A DNA stretch of 64,000 nucleotides, taken from positions 1,258,065 to 1,322,064 of the forward strand of contig BCJC01000001.1 of assembly GCA_001600175.1 (NCBI GenBank). The letters run 5' to 3'. Below the pieces are notes generated by a model, which had not been told where the DNA came from, did not search any database, and saw only the letters and a program-made list of their open reading frames with translations. Below, one piece after another: positions 34,059 through 43,788 of this stretch. A program made the position numbers and the translations under genes. Numbering within the stretch: position 1 is the first letter of the stretch; each line of letters starts with the position of its first letter. Source of the stretch: Erythrobasidium yunnanense. Taxonomy: Eukaryota; Basidiomycota; Cystobasidiomycetes; Erythrobasidiales; Erythrobasidiaceae.

Positions 34059-37000
34059 ATGCAACGCCCTCAGATGGAGCTTAGATCCCCTGTCAACATC
34101 GCAATCATATCACAGGAGAACGACAGCAGCGATTCTGAAGAACAACCTCCTCCTATACTTATACAGCACGTCGATAATGTGGCTGGGCCTTCTACGAGCT
34201 CAGTCGAGACTGCCGACCTGGTGATGCTTTCCGTGGAAGACGTACCTTTTACGCCCCTTATTGATACGGCTCCTGATGGCCCAGATTCTATAGAATCTGA
34301 AAGGTATGTTAAAACAGCCTTTCGCTGTCAAGTTCTTCTTTAAGTGATTCGGGATTCGAGCAGCCATGACGTCGACAACACCAACCTTGCGGAAGGATCA
34401 TTATACTCTCAGGACCAGACACCATCATCTCCTAGTGAGAATCGTAGGGCGCTTCCCGATATCACCACAGCCGTACAAGCACTAAGCTGCTCAGACGAGG
34501 TCGAGGAGGCCAGCTCGACTCCTCGCTTTCAAAGTCCTATCGATGAGATGGTGAAGTACGATGGGACAGCCATTGATCCCTAGATCAACCGTCAACTGAT
34601 TGCCGTTCTTGAGCAGCCACGATGTACAGACGGACCTGTCTGCAGATGCCGCGTCGCCTATTCAGGACAAAGCACTCTCGATCTCGAATGATGATCACGT
34701 ACCGGCGCCGGATTTAAATGCAGCCACAGAAACTGAAGATCACTTCGAAACTCCGATGAATCTCTCTGGAGCCCTCTCTCCTGGCGGCCTGGATGATTTT
34801 TTAGCTGCGGCAGAACGGTGTGCTCAATCTGCAACATTATCTTGCAGTGCGCCGAGTGTTTCCCTATCCTTCGACCTAGAAAGAGACGACCCTCTGCATA
34901 TCATAAGCAAGGCAGCAAGGTAAGTGCGATCGAAGCGCATATTTAACCTTTTTACTAAAGTGTCTGCTAGACCTTGCTCTGCTAAAGCTGCTTGGGAAAG
35001 CAGCAGCTCTCCTCCTTTGCACCCTTGCCAAGCGGCAGTCGATGGCCTGAGTACCTTTCAGGCGGATACCGCCTATATGAGACCTCTTCCACAAGATCTC
35101 ATCGCTATGCCTGTTCAGATCACTCAGTTTACCGGTTGCTTCCTACCTGCCACGCATGCAGCCAAGCCGATGGAGGTGGACGAATGCTCTACGCCGGAGG
35201 CATCACCAGAACAGAGAGAGGTGATGACTTTCACTGCTATCGGTGCCTTACCATCGCCGCCACCTACTCCGACAAGCTTCCCAGACATTGATGTTGCAGG
35301 TGAAGGGGATTTCCCATACTCGGACTACTTGGTATTCAGTCCAGAGCCGAAGTGAGCCTGTAGAGCATACGGCGACAGAGCGAAGCTGATGAACACTCTG
35401 GTAGATCGTCCCCGCTGCAGAATTTCCCAAATTTCGAGCTTGGCGAAAGTACAGCTTCAGTGGTCGACCTGGACGTCATGGAAGAAGTATCTAAGATGCT
35501 GCAGCGCCATCCATCTATGAGTGCTCAAGGAAGCCCTGTGGTGGATAAGCACTTGCTCGCCGTGGACGCTATCAGCAAGGCGGACCGAGTCAGCAACGCA
35601 TCATCCGAACTCACATCACTGGCAAGCCTAGACGGATGTAGCATGACTTCAATCGCAGCATCGACCGATGTACCAGTCCCTCCGTACGGTGAGATGGATA
35701 CGAGCGATGAGCAGCCCGAATTCACTCCGGCTCAAATCTGCAACTCCTGCAAATCGAAACAACGCGCCACGGAAATGGTCAAATGCACCGGGAAGCACGA
35801 TAAACCGCAATGGGTACATCGTGGCTGCATGTCTGCATCCGAGCGAAGTGTCTTGATGTTCAAGACGGAGCAGGGATGGCTATGCAAAAGATGCGATTCT
35901 CACATTGTTGAGGACACACAAGACCTGGTGGAGTCTATGCCATTGGCCCGAGGAGAGTACACACGGATTTTGGAGCTCTCATCGAAGTTGGAAATCAGCG
36001 CGAGCTTGTCGGGTCGTGCGATGACAGAGGAGCAACCGGGTATGATGTTCGATGGGTGCTATATCCCGCCGGAGGAGCCTGAAAGGCGAGCCTCGAAACG
36101 CCTCTGCAAACGCAAGTTCGAGGAAATCGTTGAGCGGCCGAAGAAAAAGGTAGCCTTAGCAAAGGAGGCTATCAAGCCGAAGCCAGCGCACAAAGCTTCC
36201 TCTCGCTTGGTAATTCCAGAGGCAAGTAGTAAGGCCAGCAAGAAAGCGAAGAAGGCTGTCGCAGAGGAGGATAGCGGGTCTGAGCCTGTTATCACGGTGT
36301 CGGTGAGTGTGTTCTTGCCGTTACATATACGCAGTCCTTGACAATGTCTCGCACGTCAGGCCGGAGTACGCGGTCTCAGCAGAAAACGCAAACAGGCTAA
36401 TGAAGATCCTCAAGAGCATATAACTGTCAACCAGAAATTGCGCGAGCCTTCACCAGCCTTGCAGTTGACTATCAAGCCGGAAGTATGGGACATCAGCGAA
36501 CTACCACCTACGCCATGCACTTCAGGCTCACGTTCGCTCTCGCCGGCGGCTTTGCAGCCCGGTCCTACCTTTGACCTGGCAGATTATCCAGAATCTGTAC
36601 AGGAAGCTCTGAAACGTACAGGCATCGTTGATAATGCCGCCTTCCAGGCGCTCCAGCTAGACGAAAGTGATATCACCGCTTTCATCCACTATCTAGAGAA
36701 CGTTGATGATGCTGGAGAGGAGGATAGTGATTGTGAGCAGGACGACGCAGACATGGAACAAAATGATGTTAGTCAGAGCGATGGCGCCGAGAAGGACGAT
36801 GATGGTGCCGAAGAGAATGAGGCAGACGAGGCGGAGGAGAACGAGGAGGAACAGGAGGAAGAGGAAGAGGAAGACGACCGACCCTCGCCTGACACTATTG
36901 AGATTTGGCAGGCCAAGAATACGATGGCCTGCACTATAGCAGAGAGCTGGCGGAGAGGCGATTTGGGGGACCATCTATATAGCCTGTTACCCAGGGCTTC

Positions 37001-37322
37001 GGTGCAGGCACTGAAAGAGATGGGAATAGACAGCAGGACACATCTATTGAGCAGATTCGGTCGGGAATCTACAGAAGCCTTCGTCGCAGATGCTTCGGCA
37101 TTCGTGAAAGAGGGTCATATGGGGATTGTCAACGCCGCCACGCGCTGGCTCACGCTGCGCCGCATACTTCAGATGTATGACTGGGAGTACATGGACGGGA
37201 CTACGGACTCGACAACTCTTTCGGAAGTCTGGGCTTTCAGGCAGAGATGGCCGATCTGGCAGAAACTAGCGATTTGGGGGAGGTTTCCAGTGGGCACAAG
37301 AGCGAACGCTATCAGTGATTGA
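34059..37322 (+). CDS. large acidic protein with variant PHD-like zinc finger
   Basis: Predicted 995 residues from exons 34059-34303, 34361-34555, 34614-34919, 34971-35351, 35405-36302 and 36360-37322. The N-terminal ~480 residues are Ser/Pro/Asp-rich. A finger at about residues 488-540 reads ICNSC, MVKCTGKH, WVHRGC, WLCKRC. That is the spacing of a PHD finger, but the fourth ligand appears to be His (CTGKH) rather than Cys. Basic tracts follow (KRLCKRKFEEI, PKKKVALAKEA), then a long Glu/Asp run (about 36715-36885) and a folded-looking C-terminus (MACTIAESWRRGDLGDHLYS). This suggests a nuclear chromatin-related protein; the function is not established. Exons 2 and 3 both begin with Ser-His-Asp-Val and are alike. 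Confidence 0.72.
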
Positions 37323-37645
37323 AAAGCTTATGTAGCATATGCTGCTAGACAGCTAGGCCAAATTTTGTAACATTATTTTACTGTAGAATTAGAAGTTTCT
37401 TCTGCTTCTTGCTAACTTCGACATCCCGATTCATTGTCCATCTGACCTGCTGCCCACACCTCCACAGCCCTTCAAGAATAAACCCTTTCCTCAGTCTGCA
37501 GAATTCCTCCACCACTGGAAGTTTAGAGCCCGATCACTTTCTCAAAGTTGGCGAGAAAAAAGTTTCGGCGCAGGGCGTAACTTGCGTATAGAGAAGATAG
37601 AGAAGGCCGCTTCTGCTAGGGCATCGATACTCTGCAACATCAAGG
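37323..37645. promoter_or_regulatory. upstream region of the RPL2 gene
   Basis: 323 bp between the end of the PHD-like gene and the RPL2 ATG. It contains T-rich and pyrimidine-rich stretches (for example about 37392-37412), common in fungal ribosomal-protein promoters. No specific factor site is claimed. Confidence 0.4.
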
Positions 37646-38909
37646 ATGGGTCGAGTCATCAGAAAGTGAGCATACAGCACTCGACATTGGCGGCATCAGG
37701 CGGGACGGCAGCGAATCCGTATGGGCGACTTCATATGCAAAACCGAACTTCAAGTATCGAAGTGTCAGATCGAGACGATACCTATCGCATTCGAATCCTA
37801 CATACACAAGCAACATAACGGTTCATGTTTCAGCGCCTTGGCTCTTCTGGAACGGCTTCAAGACCGCCTGATGCCCGCCAACGATTCCTAGCCCTGTAGG
37901 CCTCTACTGATGTACCTTTAAACGAAAGTCAGCGTAAGAGCGGTGGAATCTTCAAAGCCCATGTCCACAAGAGAGTTGGCGCAGGTGCGGCCTCTACGAT
38001 TTCGAGTTTGGTCCGACAGTCGACTTATTTCTTCGATTGCTGCTCGCAGCCAAGCTACGAAACCTCGACTTTGCAGAGAGAAATGGATTCGTAAGAGGAG
38101 TAGTGAAGGAGATCATCCACGATCCCGGCCGTGGTGCTCCTCTGGCCAAGGTTGTCTTCAGAGACCCTTACCGATACAAGCGTGCGTAGCAGCTGGCAGG
38201 AGCGCAGATCAACACAGACTAAGTATATGTGATATACAGTCGCCTCTGAGCACTTTATCGCTACCGAGGGCATGGCTACCGGATCTTTCGTCTACTGCGG
38301 CAAGAAGGCTTCCCTCGCTGTCGGCAACGTTCTTCCCCTCGCTCAGCTACCCGAAGGAACCATCGTATGCAACGTAGAGGAGAAGCCCGGTGACAGAGGT
38401 GCATTGGCACGAGCTTCCGGAAACTACGCTACCGTCGTCGGTCACGATGCAGACACTGGCAAGACCCGTCTCAAGCTTCCTTCCGGCGCAAAGAAGATTG
38501 TCAAGAGCGATGCACGAGCAACCATTGGAATTGTAGCTGGAGGTGGAAGAATCGACAAGCCCATGCTCAAGGCCGGAACAGCCCACCACAAGTATAGAGT
38601 CAAGAGAAACTGCTGGCCTAAGACTCGTGGTGTTGCTATGAACCCTGTCGACCATCCTCACGTACGTTACACTCTTAATATGCATTCTGCTACAACTCAC
38701 ACTCTTCTGCTACCCAGGGAGGAGGTAACCACCAACACATCGGAAAAGCTTCAACCATCGCCCGAAATGCAGTCTCTGGACAGAAAGCAGGTCTCATTGC
38801 AGCCCGCAGAACAGGATTACTTCGCGGTACAACCAAGGTAATTGCCGTTTGAATCGCCTACCTTTCACACTCGCTAATTTTCAGCCTTTTCCAGGTCAAG
38901 GACGCATAG
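37646..38909 (+). CDS. RPL2: 60S ribosomal protein uL2 (Rpl2/RPL8)
   Basis: Predicted 254 residues from six exons: 37646-37665, 37929-37984, 38050-38181, 38240-38661, 38718-38837 and 38895-38909. uL2 lies next to the peptidyl-transferase centre and is needed for subunit joining. Conserved stretches are [79 protein letters not shown] and, across a splice, [20 protein letters not shown]. The invariant His of [14 protein letters not shown] is rebuilt exactly at the intron 4 junction. Exon 1 is 20 nt and intron 1 is 263 nt, by far the longest here; a long first intron is common in ribosomal-protein genes. Confidence 0.96.
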
Positions 38910-39370
38910 ATGGCGTCTTGATGTCGCTGTGGTGCACACGAGAGGAGCACATTCATGTACTCTGCCTCACCCTAGTCGTTCGTATTGCAACCTTTGTACG
39001 AGGCAACGTCGACTTTTTCTCATGGATACCCCTAACTCCCTAACTTGCGTTAAGGGCAGCCTCGAAAGCTAACCAGAGTATACACCGTACTGATCATATA
39101 TTACAGCTAAGTAGACAGCTGTCACATCACTCCGCTTCCTTGTCATCAAAGTCGACCTTGCACTCTTTGGTATTCCGAGGAGTATGTCTGTTTGAGTGTC
39201 ATGAAACTCTCAACCCCATAGGTTGTGGTACAGCAGATCTGATTCTTACATGCGGGTGGTGCGAGACTATAAACAACGACATACTGATCGCAACGGGCAT
39301 TGATGCCACAACGAAAGGGACACTGATTGGTGAGAAGTAGCATAGAGCAATAGGCTATATAGTTGTACTA
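38910..39370. other. convergent intergenic region holding the rDNA fragment
   Basis: 461 bp between the stops of RPL2 and the GRF-finger gene. Apart from the 5.8S/ITS2-like piece (39156-39216, similarity possibly to about 39350), I see no gene or repeat. Confidence 0.5.
39156..39216 (+). rRNA. fragment of 5.8S rRNA 3' end plus start of ITS2
   Basis: The sequence CCTTGCACTCTTTGGTATTC, followed by CGAGGAG..TGTCTGTTTGAG and TGTCATGAAACTCTCAACCC, matches the well-known fungal 5.8S 3' end and its passage into ITS2. In canonical copies this reads CCTTGCGCTCCTTGGTATTC, then CGAGGAGCATGCCTGTTTGAG, then TGTCATGAAA. Recognisable similarity may begin a little earlier (TCATCAAAGTC, from 39143) and ITS2-like sequence may extend further right, but I see no 28S start (TTGACCTCAAATCAGG). 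It sits between the 3' ends of RPL2 and the GRF gene, with no complete rDNA unit. It is therefore an isolated dispersed rDNA fragment, not a functional gene. Confidence 0.85.
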
Positions 39371-40611
39371 TCAGTAGCGACCCAGCTTGAGTTCCTCGTT
39401 CTCCCGCTTGAGTACGCTGATATTGGTCTTGAGCTGGTCCGCTTCCTCCTGCAATCGACGCTCATTACGCTCATGATAAGCTGTCTTGAGGTTGGCAGCT
39501 TTCAGCTGTCTCTCCAGGGTCTCTATTTGCTTTTGCAGGGCAGAGAGCGACTCGTTGTGCGCATTTGCGAACGAGGAGAAGGATGAAGACAGGTTCGTAA
39601 GATGAGCAGATGGTATGGAAGGAACAGCGCCGTCTCCGTTGGCGGCGTTGGGTTGACTGGAAGGAAATAGAGGAGAGGTACGAGCGGAAGCCGGCGAGAC
39701 ATCATCGACTGGGCCTGGTGCGCCGGAAGCCGATGCATTCAGGGCGTTCCTTCTGGCATAGAATGGAGATTCAGGATCTCCAACTATCTCTGCCCACTTG
39801 TCGTTTGGCTTTGTGCCTATACTCTTAGGAGTAACAGGCAGTCCAGGAGCTAGAGTGCTTACTTCTCGCTCGCGCTTGGGTGTGATTGGCGGCGCTGCCC
39901 CTCCAAATGAAGTAAACTTGGATTTCTTATTACTAGATGGCGAATTGAGGATATTTGCTCTACGCTGCTCCTGCTGAGGTGGGGATGACGTTATCTCGTC
40001 GAAATCCTGGATATCGTCGAGAAAGTCGTCGTCTATGGCTTCTTCGACTGACTGAGAGTGAGGTGGCATAGGAGGTGTCTTAGGAGCTGGTGGGAGTGTG
40101 ACAGGACTAGTATTCTGCCAGCTCAGCCTCCTTCGCTTGTTCGGCGAGATCGGGGGAGGTTGGGAGGGCAGACTCTGCTGGGTAGATGATGATGAGAATG
40201 TATTGGAAGACTGAGAAGCTGTAGGAGCAGGCTTGGCTGAGGAGCCTAGGACCTGGCCACCACCGGTAAACCTGCCCGCTGAAGTTGACGCTACAGGCGA
40301 GGCGTTCGGAGTAGCGCCAGGAGGGCTATCCCACTTGAAAAATCTACATTGATCCCCACTGCCTCGAGCACACTTGAAAAACCACCTTCCGCTATAGTAC
40401 GTCAATTCGTACAGAATCAGATCAGCTTGGGTCCTAGACGAACGTTTTCGGCCATCACTCGTTTAACACACCTGTTGTTACCGTTTTTGCATAGCAGCCT
40501 TGCAGCTGGTAGATTATGGCCCGAGCATAAAGGAGCCTGTCCGCCTGGAGTCGCAGGTGCTGTACTGCTGCCTCGCTGGGTCGTCGTTCTTGCAGCAGAG
40601 AATGTAGACAT
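39371..40611 (-). CDS. GRF-type zinc finger protein with C-terminal coiled coil
   Basis: Predicted 386 residues in two minus-strand exons, 40611-40472 and 40391-39371. The intron splits the finger. Splicing rebuilds APLCSGHNLPAARLLCKNGN, then NSGRWFFKCARGSGDQC and RFFKW. This is the GRF zinc finger (Cys-x-x-His...Cys...Cys, with Gly-Arg-Phe/Trp), which binds single-stranded nucleic acid in proteins such as topoisomerase III, APE2 and NEIL3. The middle is Pro/Ser-rich and disordered with an acidic patch (EEAIDDDFLDDIQDFDE). The last ~70 residues form a strong coiled coil (ALQKQIETLERQLKAANLKT). There is no nuclease or topoisomerase domain, so it is probably an accessory DNA- or RNA-binding protein. 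Confidence 0.83.
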
Positions 40612-40725
40612 AGTGAAGGTAACAAGTAGACCTTGAAAGCCTTGCTGTTTCGTTCAGATTCCAGACTTTATTTCACCTCCTCGAGTGATAGCCGGTTATC
40701 CTTACATCAAGCAGCACCTAGAGTT
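40612..40725. promoter_or_regulatory. short divergent promoter, GRF gene / SUB1
   Basis: 114 bp separate the two start codons of head-to-head genes that both encode predicted single-stranded nucleic-acid binding proteins. No element recognised. Confidence 0.5.
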
Positions 40726-41788
40726 ATGGCCAAACGCAAGAAGGACGATTTCATTGCAGACGACGACGAGGAAGTAGAACAAGAAGCAAGCAGCAACGAC
40801 AACGAACAAGATGACAGCGAAGAAGATGGCCCCGTAGTCTCGTCGAAAGCCGGTGCAAAACGCGCAAAGGCAGACAAACCTGCATCAAGCAAGCAGCCTG
40901 CTCCAAAGGTGCATCATCAGATGATGCTCACAGGCTGATCTTGCCCGAAAAGCTGACTTGAAATGCCTTGCGATCTTGTGCAGCGTGGAAAGGCCAAGCA
41001 GGCAGAAGACGATGAGGAGCAGGAAGCACCTCCCAAGGGTAGGCTTTCTTCTATCAGCTTACTATCTCGACTTCTTTTCATCTCATCTCATTGCATAATA
41101 TCCCATCCTATCGCTTCCCTCTCCCTGTCGTATTAACATGTCATTATGTCATCTTACTTATTCTCTATCTAACCTTGACCTTCTGTCCATTCACCTCTGT
41201 CCCTAGCCTCCTCTTCGAAGGTCAAAGCCTCAAACAAGCCTCAGCTTGATACCTCCAAGCCTGCTGCCCGAATGGAGATCGATGCATCGGGTAACAGTTA
41301 TGGCGAGGTGAGTGTTCACATTGAGGTAAACATCCATAACCCCTTGTCTGATCAGTCGAGATCAGCTTGGCAACAAGAAGCGCGTCACTGTCGGCGAATA
41401 CAAGGGCAAGACCCTAATTGGCATCCGAGAAGTACGCTCGCTGTGCTTCGGTGAGAGTAGGCATCAGCTAACAGGGTTACTATACGTTATCAGTATTATG
41501 AAGACAAGAACACCGAAGAGTGGAAGCCTGGCAAGAATGGCATTTCGCTAAACATGGAGAACTGGGAAAAGCTGAAGGAGTTCTTCGTTGCCGTAAGTGA
41601 CTGGCTCAGGCAAATATGTCCACGAGAGATGTGTCGAGGCTAAGTGATTCACTTATTCCGTGCCTTCTATACGCCAGGTTGACCTAGAAGTCGAGAAGAA
41701 AGAAGCCAAGAAGCCGGCTGCAGCTCCAGCAGCGAAAGGCAAGAAGAAGGCTCCAAAGAGCCCCAAGCACGTTGAAGACTCGGAATAG
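40726..41788 (+). CDS. SUB1: Transcriptional coactivator PC4/Sub1
   Basis: Predicted 204 residues from six exons: 40726-40908, 40984-41038, 41207-41307, 41366-41431, 41494-41592 and 41678-41788. The PC4 ssDNA-binding fold is rebuilt across two introns: LGNKKRVTVGEYKGKTLIGI, then REYYEDKNTEEWKPGKNGIS and LNMENWEKLKEFF. PC4/Sub1 binds single-stranded DNA and acts in RNA polymerase II initiation and elongation. The N-terminus is Lys/Asp/Glu-rich, like the regulated N-tail of PC4; the C-terminus is Lys/Ala-rich. Intron 2 is the longest (168 nt). Exon 4 is chosen at GAGATCAG|CTTGGC because only that acceptor keeps the frame. Confidence 0.9.
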
Positions 41789-42346
41789 ATCGTCCTTAGA
41801 AGTACTATTCGGATCTACTTGTGCAGAACCCTGCACTTCGTGTGCTGATTGCAAAGTTGCTTTCCTGAAACCGAAATCGCACCTGGGTCCGCCAGTCCGA
41901 TTATATGATTATACGAAGCCGCTCAAGTCATCACTGAGTGCCTGACTTAACGTCTGAGGAGCTTCATAACGAGGAGTGCGCTATGCGGCCTGCCTCTGGT
42001 TGGAGGGTCTCAACTGATTGCTGAAACGAAGCAGACTAAAGCATATGACACCTATAGCAAGTAGTATTACAACATCATACTGACATATCTTCTTACTGCT
42101 ACTTCGGTTGTAAGGCCATACGCTGTCTGCTGGTACACCAAATCACAGCATTTAAGCGGTGTCTGACATCTATATCAGCCTTCTTACACTTATCCTCTTT
42201 CCCTGCATCTCCAAAGGCTTCTCGTGTATAAGAAGGATGGGATGCGTGGTATATACTTGGGGTCGTCCTACTATCCTGACAGTCGTGGAGCATAGTCACA
42301 GTTCGTTATCGTAGCACCGCATGCTATCTCGCAGACTTGATGCTAT
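41789..42346. other. convergent intergenic, SUB1 to SPO7
   Basis: 558 bp between two stop codons. A minus-strand frame (about 42099-42293) contains a hydrophilic stretch (EAFGDAGKEDKCKKADIDVR) that might be a small exon, but it has no clear splice partner or family. Otherwise nothing is seen. Confidence 0.4.
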
Positions 42347-43745
42347 CTACCCTTCTGTTCTTGCATCTGATAATTTCTCGAGAAGCTTATTCAAACCTTC
42401 CGCCCTCGACCTTGATGCTCTGTATTTCGATGGTCGCCTTGATAGGGTCGCAGACTCCGTGTAAGATCCGTCGGACGCACTCGGCAGATCATAGGCACCA
42501 GCTGCATCCTGCGGGGATTTGCCTTTTGCATCGGGTCTTAGAGGCGATACCTCCTCTTCATCTGGACTCTGAAGTATAGAGTCTTCCGAGGCACTGTGCA
42601 CTCTCCTTATAGTACGCTGGCCACTTCGGTGGGGCTGCTCAAAGTATTCGTGACCGTCCAATATCTCCTCTTCGTCCTCTTCGCGAATCAGATCCGGCGT
42701 TGGCGGTAGCGAGCTTCGCGGACTCGAAGGTGCAGAGGAGTCGGGTGTACCAGCGCTGTTTCGCAAAGGAGAGGATCGTCTGCTCTGAGGTGGAGAAGCG
42801 GAGAAGGCGCTCGATAGAGAGGACGAGGAGCCTGAGCGTAAAAGAGGGCGTGCTCGTGAATCTCTGCCACGTGAAATAGTAGTGCTTGTCGATGCAGTAA
42901 GCGTGACGGGCGGTGAAGCTGGGTAGACTACCGACGGCTGCTTTTCGCTGCTCTTCGCAATACCTGCTGCGCGTGGCTCGTTTGCCCTCGAGGTTGATGA
43001 AGTAAAGAATGAACTGATGTAGTCCCGCCAGCCGAGTTCATGCTTCGATAGCTTGCGCTTCTTCTCCCAATCTGCGCGATATTTCTCGTATCCTCCCCTA
43101 TACGGCGCGCTTACTTTGGAGGAGAAGATGAGTTCGCCGCGTGGGTTTGAGGCTGGTGGAATAGGTGCGAGAGGAACAGACTGGCTGCGAGCGGTCCCTG
43201 AGCGGGGCGACGTCGAGCGGGCCGAGTTCTGATTGAGGGGCTGCGATTGCGACTGGCTCCGATAGAAGAGACGGAGAGGATTGAGTAGCGAGGAAGATGA
43301 AGATCTCTGCTTGGTGTTCAGATAGATATTGAAGTAGCGGAGTGCTCTGTTGGCTTGGGGCACGAACCTGTCGATCAATTGTCATCAGCTCCGCACGCGA
43401 TACCACGATGGTCCATACACACTTGTATGCATATGCTATCTTCTCAGAGTACACGCCAGTCGCAAAGAACAGGAGGAGGGTGACTAGGGAAATCAGGAGG
43501 AGGCCAGCGTTGATGACATTGGACGGGTCGCACGAGACCAGGTAGGCCAGCACAGCGATAGCAGCGACAAGGACACCGAGGAAAGCTTCGTACTTCAATC
43601 TTTGGCGGGACAAACGCATGGAATTGTGCTTGAGCCTTTCTTCGAAAACGAGCAAGTCGCGGTAGGCGGCTTTTGTGTTTGCGAGCGAGTAGTTGTAGCT
43701 GTTACTGCTGCCATTCTGCAGTGGATTGGCCCTCCGAGGAGGCAT
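42347..43745 (-). CDS. SPO7: Nem1-Spo7 phosphatase regulatory subunit Spo7
   Basis: Predicted 447 residues in two minus-strand exons, 43745-43423 and 43367-42347. The conserved core is YRDLLVFEERLKHNSMRLSR, then QRLKYEAFLGVLVAAI, with two close membrane helices (about residues 53-70 and 78-96). Spo7 holds the catalytic Nem1 at the ER and nuclear membrane, where the complex dephosphorylates the lipin Pah1 and so controls phospholipid versus triacylglycerol synthesis and nuclear shape. The C-terminal ~300 residues are Ser/Arg/Pro-rich and acidic, an extension far longer than the yeast core and probably regulatory. The first exon lies only 43 bp from the RCY1 start on the other strand. Confidence 0.87.
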
Positions 43746-43788
43746 CGCTACCTTGCACTTTCGACTTAGCCGTTTTGGCCTAAAGCCA
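43746..43788. promoter_or_regulatory. 43-bp gap between divergent SPO7 and RCY1 start codons
   Basis: The two start codons are only 43 bp apart if the ATGs at 43745 (minus) and 43789 (plus) are right. The RCY1 frame is open further upstream, into SPO7 exon 1, but without an ATG. Transcripts of the two genes must start within this gap or overlap each other. Confidence 0.55.

Noticed and set aside
37786-37800. tRNA B-box-like sequence (ATTCGAATCC) in RPL2 intron 1
   Set aside because: There is no matching A box, no T-arm stem around it and no acceptor stem, so it is not a tRNA gene.
37666-37928. Possible box C/D snoRNA in the long RPL2 intron (TGATGC and CTGATG words)
   Set aside because: Spacing and box order do not fit a C/D snoRNA, and no terminal stem was found. 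The CTGATG is more likely the branch site.
43346-43545. Plus-strand frame overlapping SPO7 exon junction
   Set aside because: Shadow of SPO7; it spans the SPO7 intron and a membrane-helix exon and has no homologous character.
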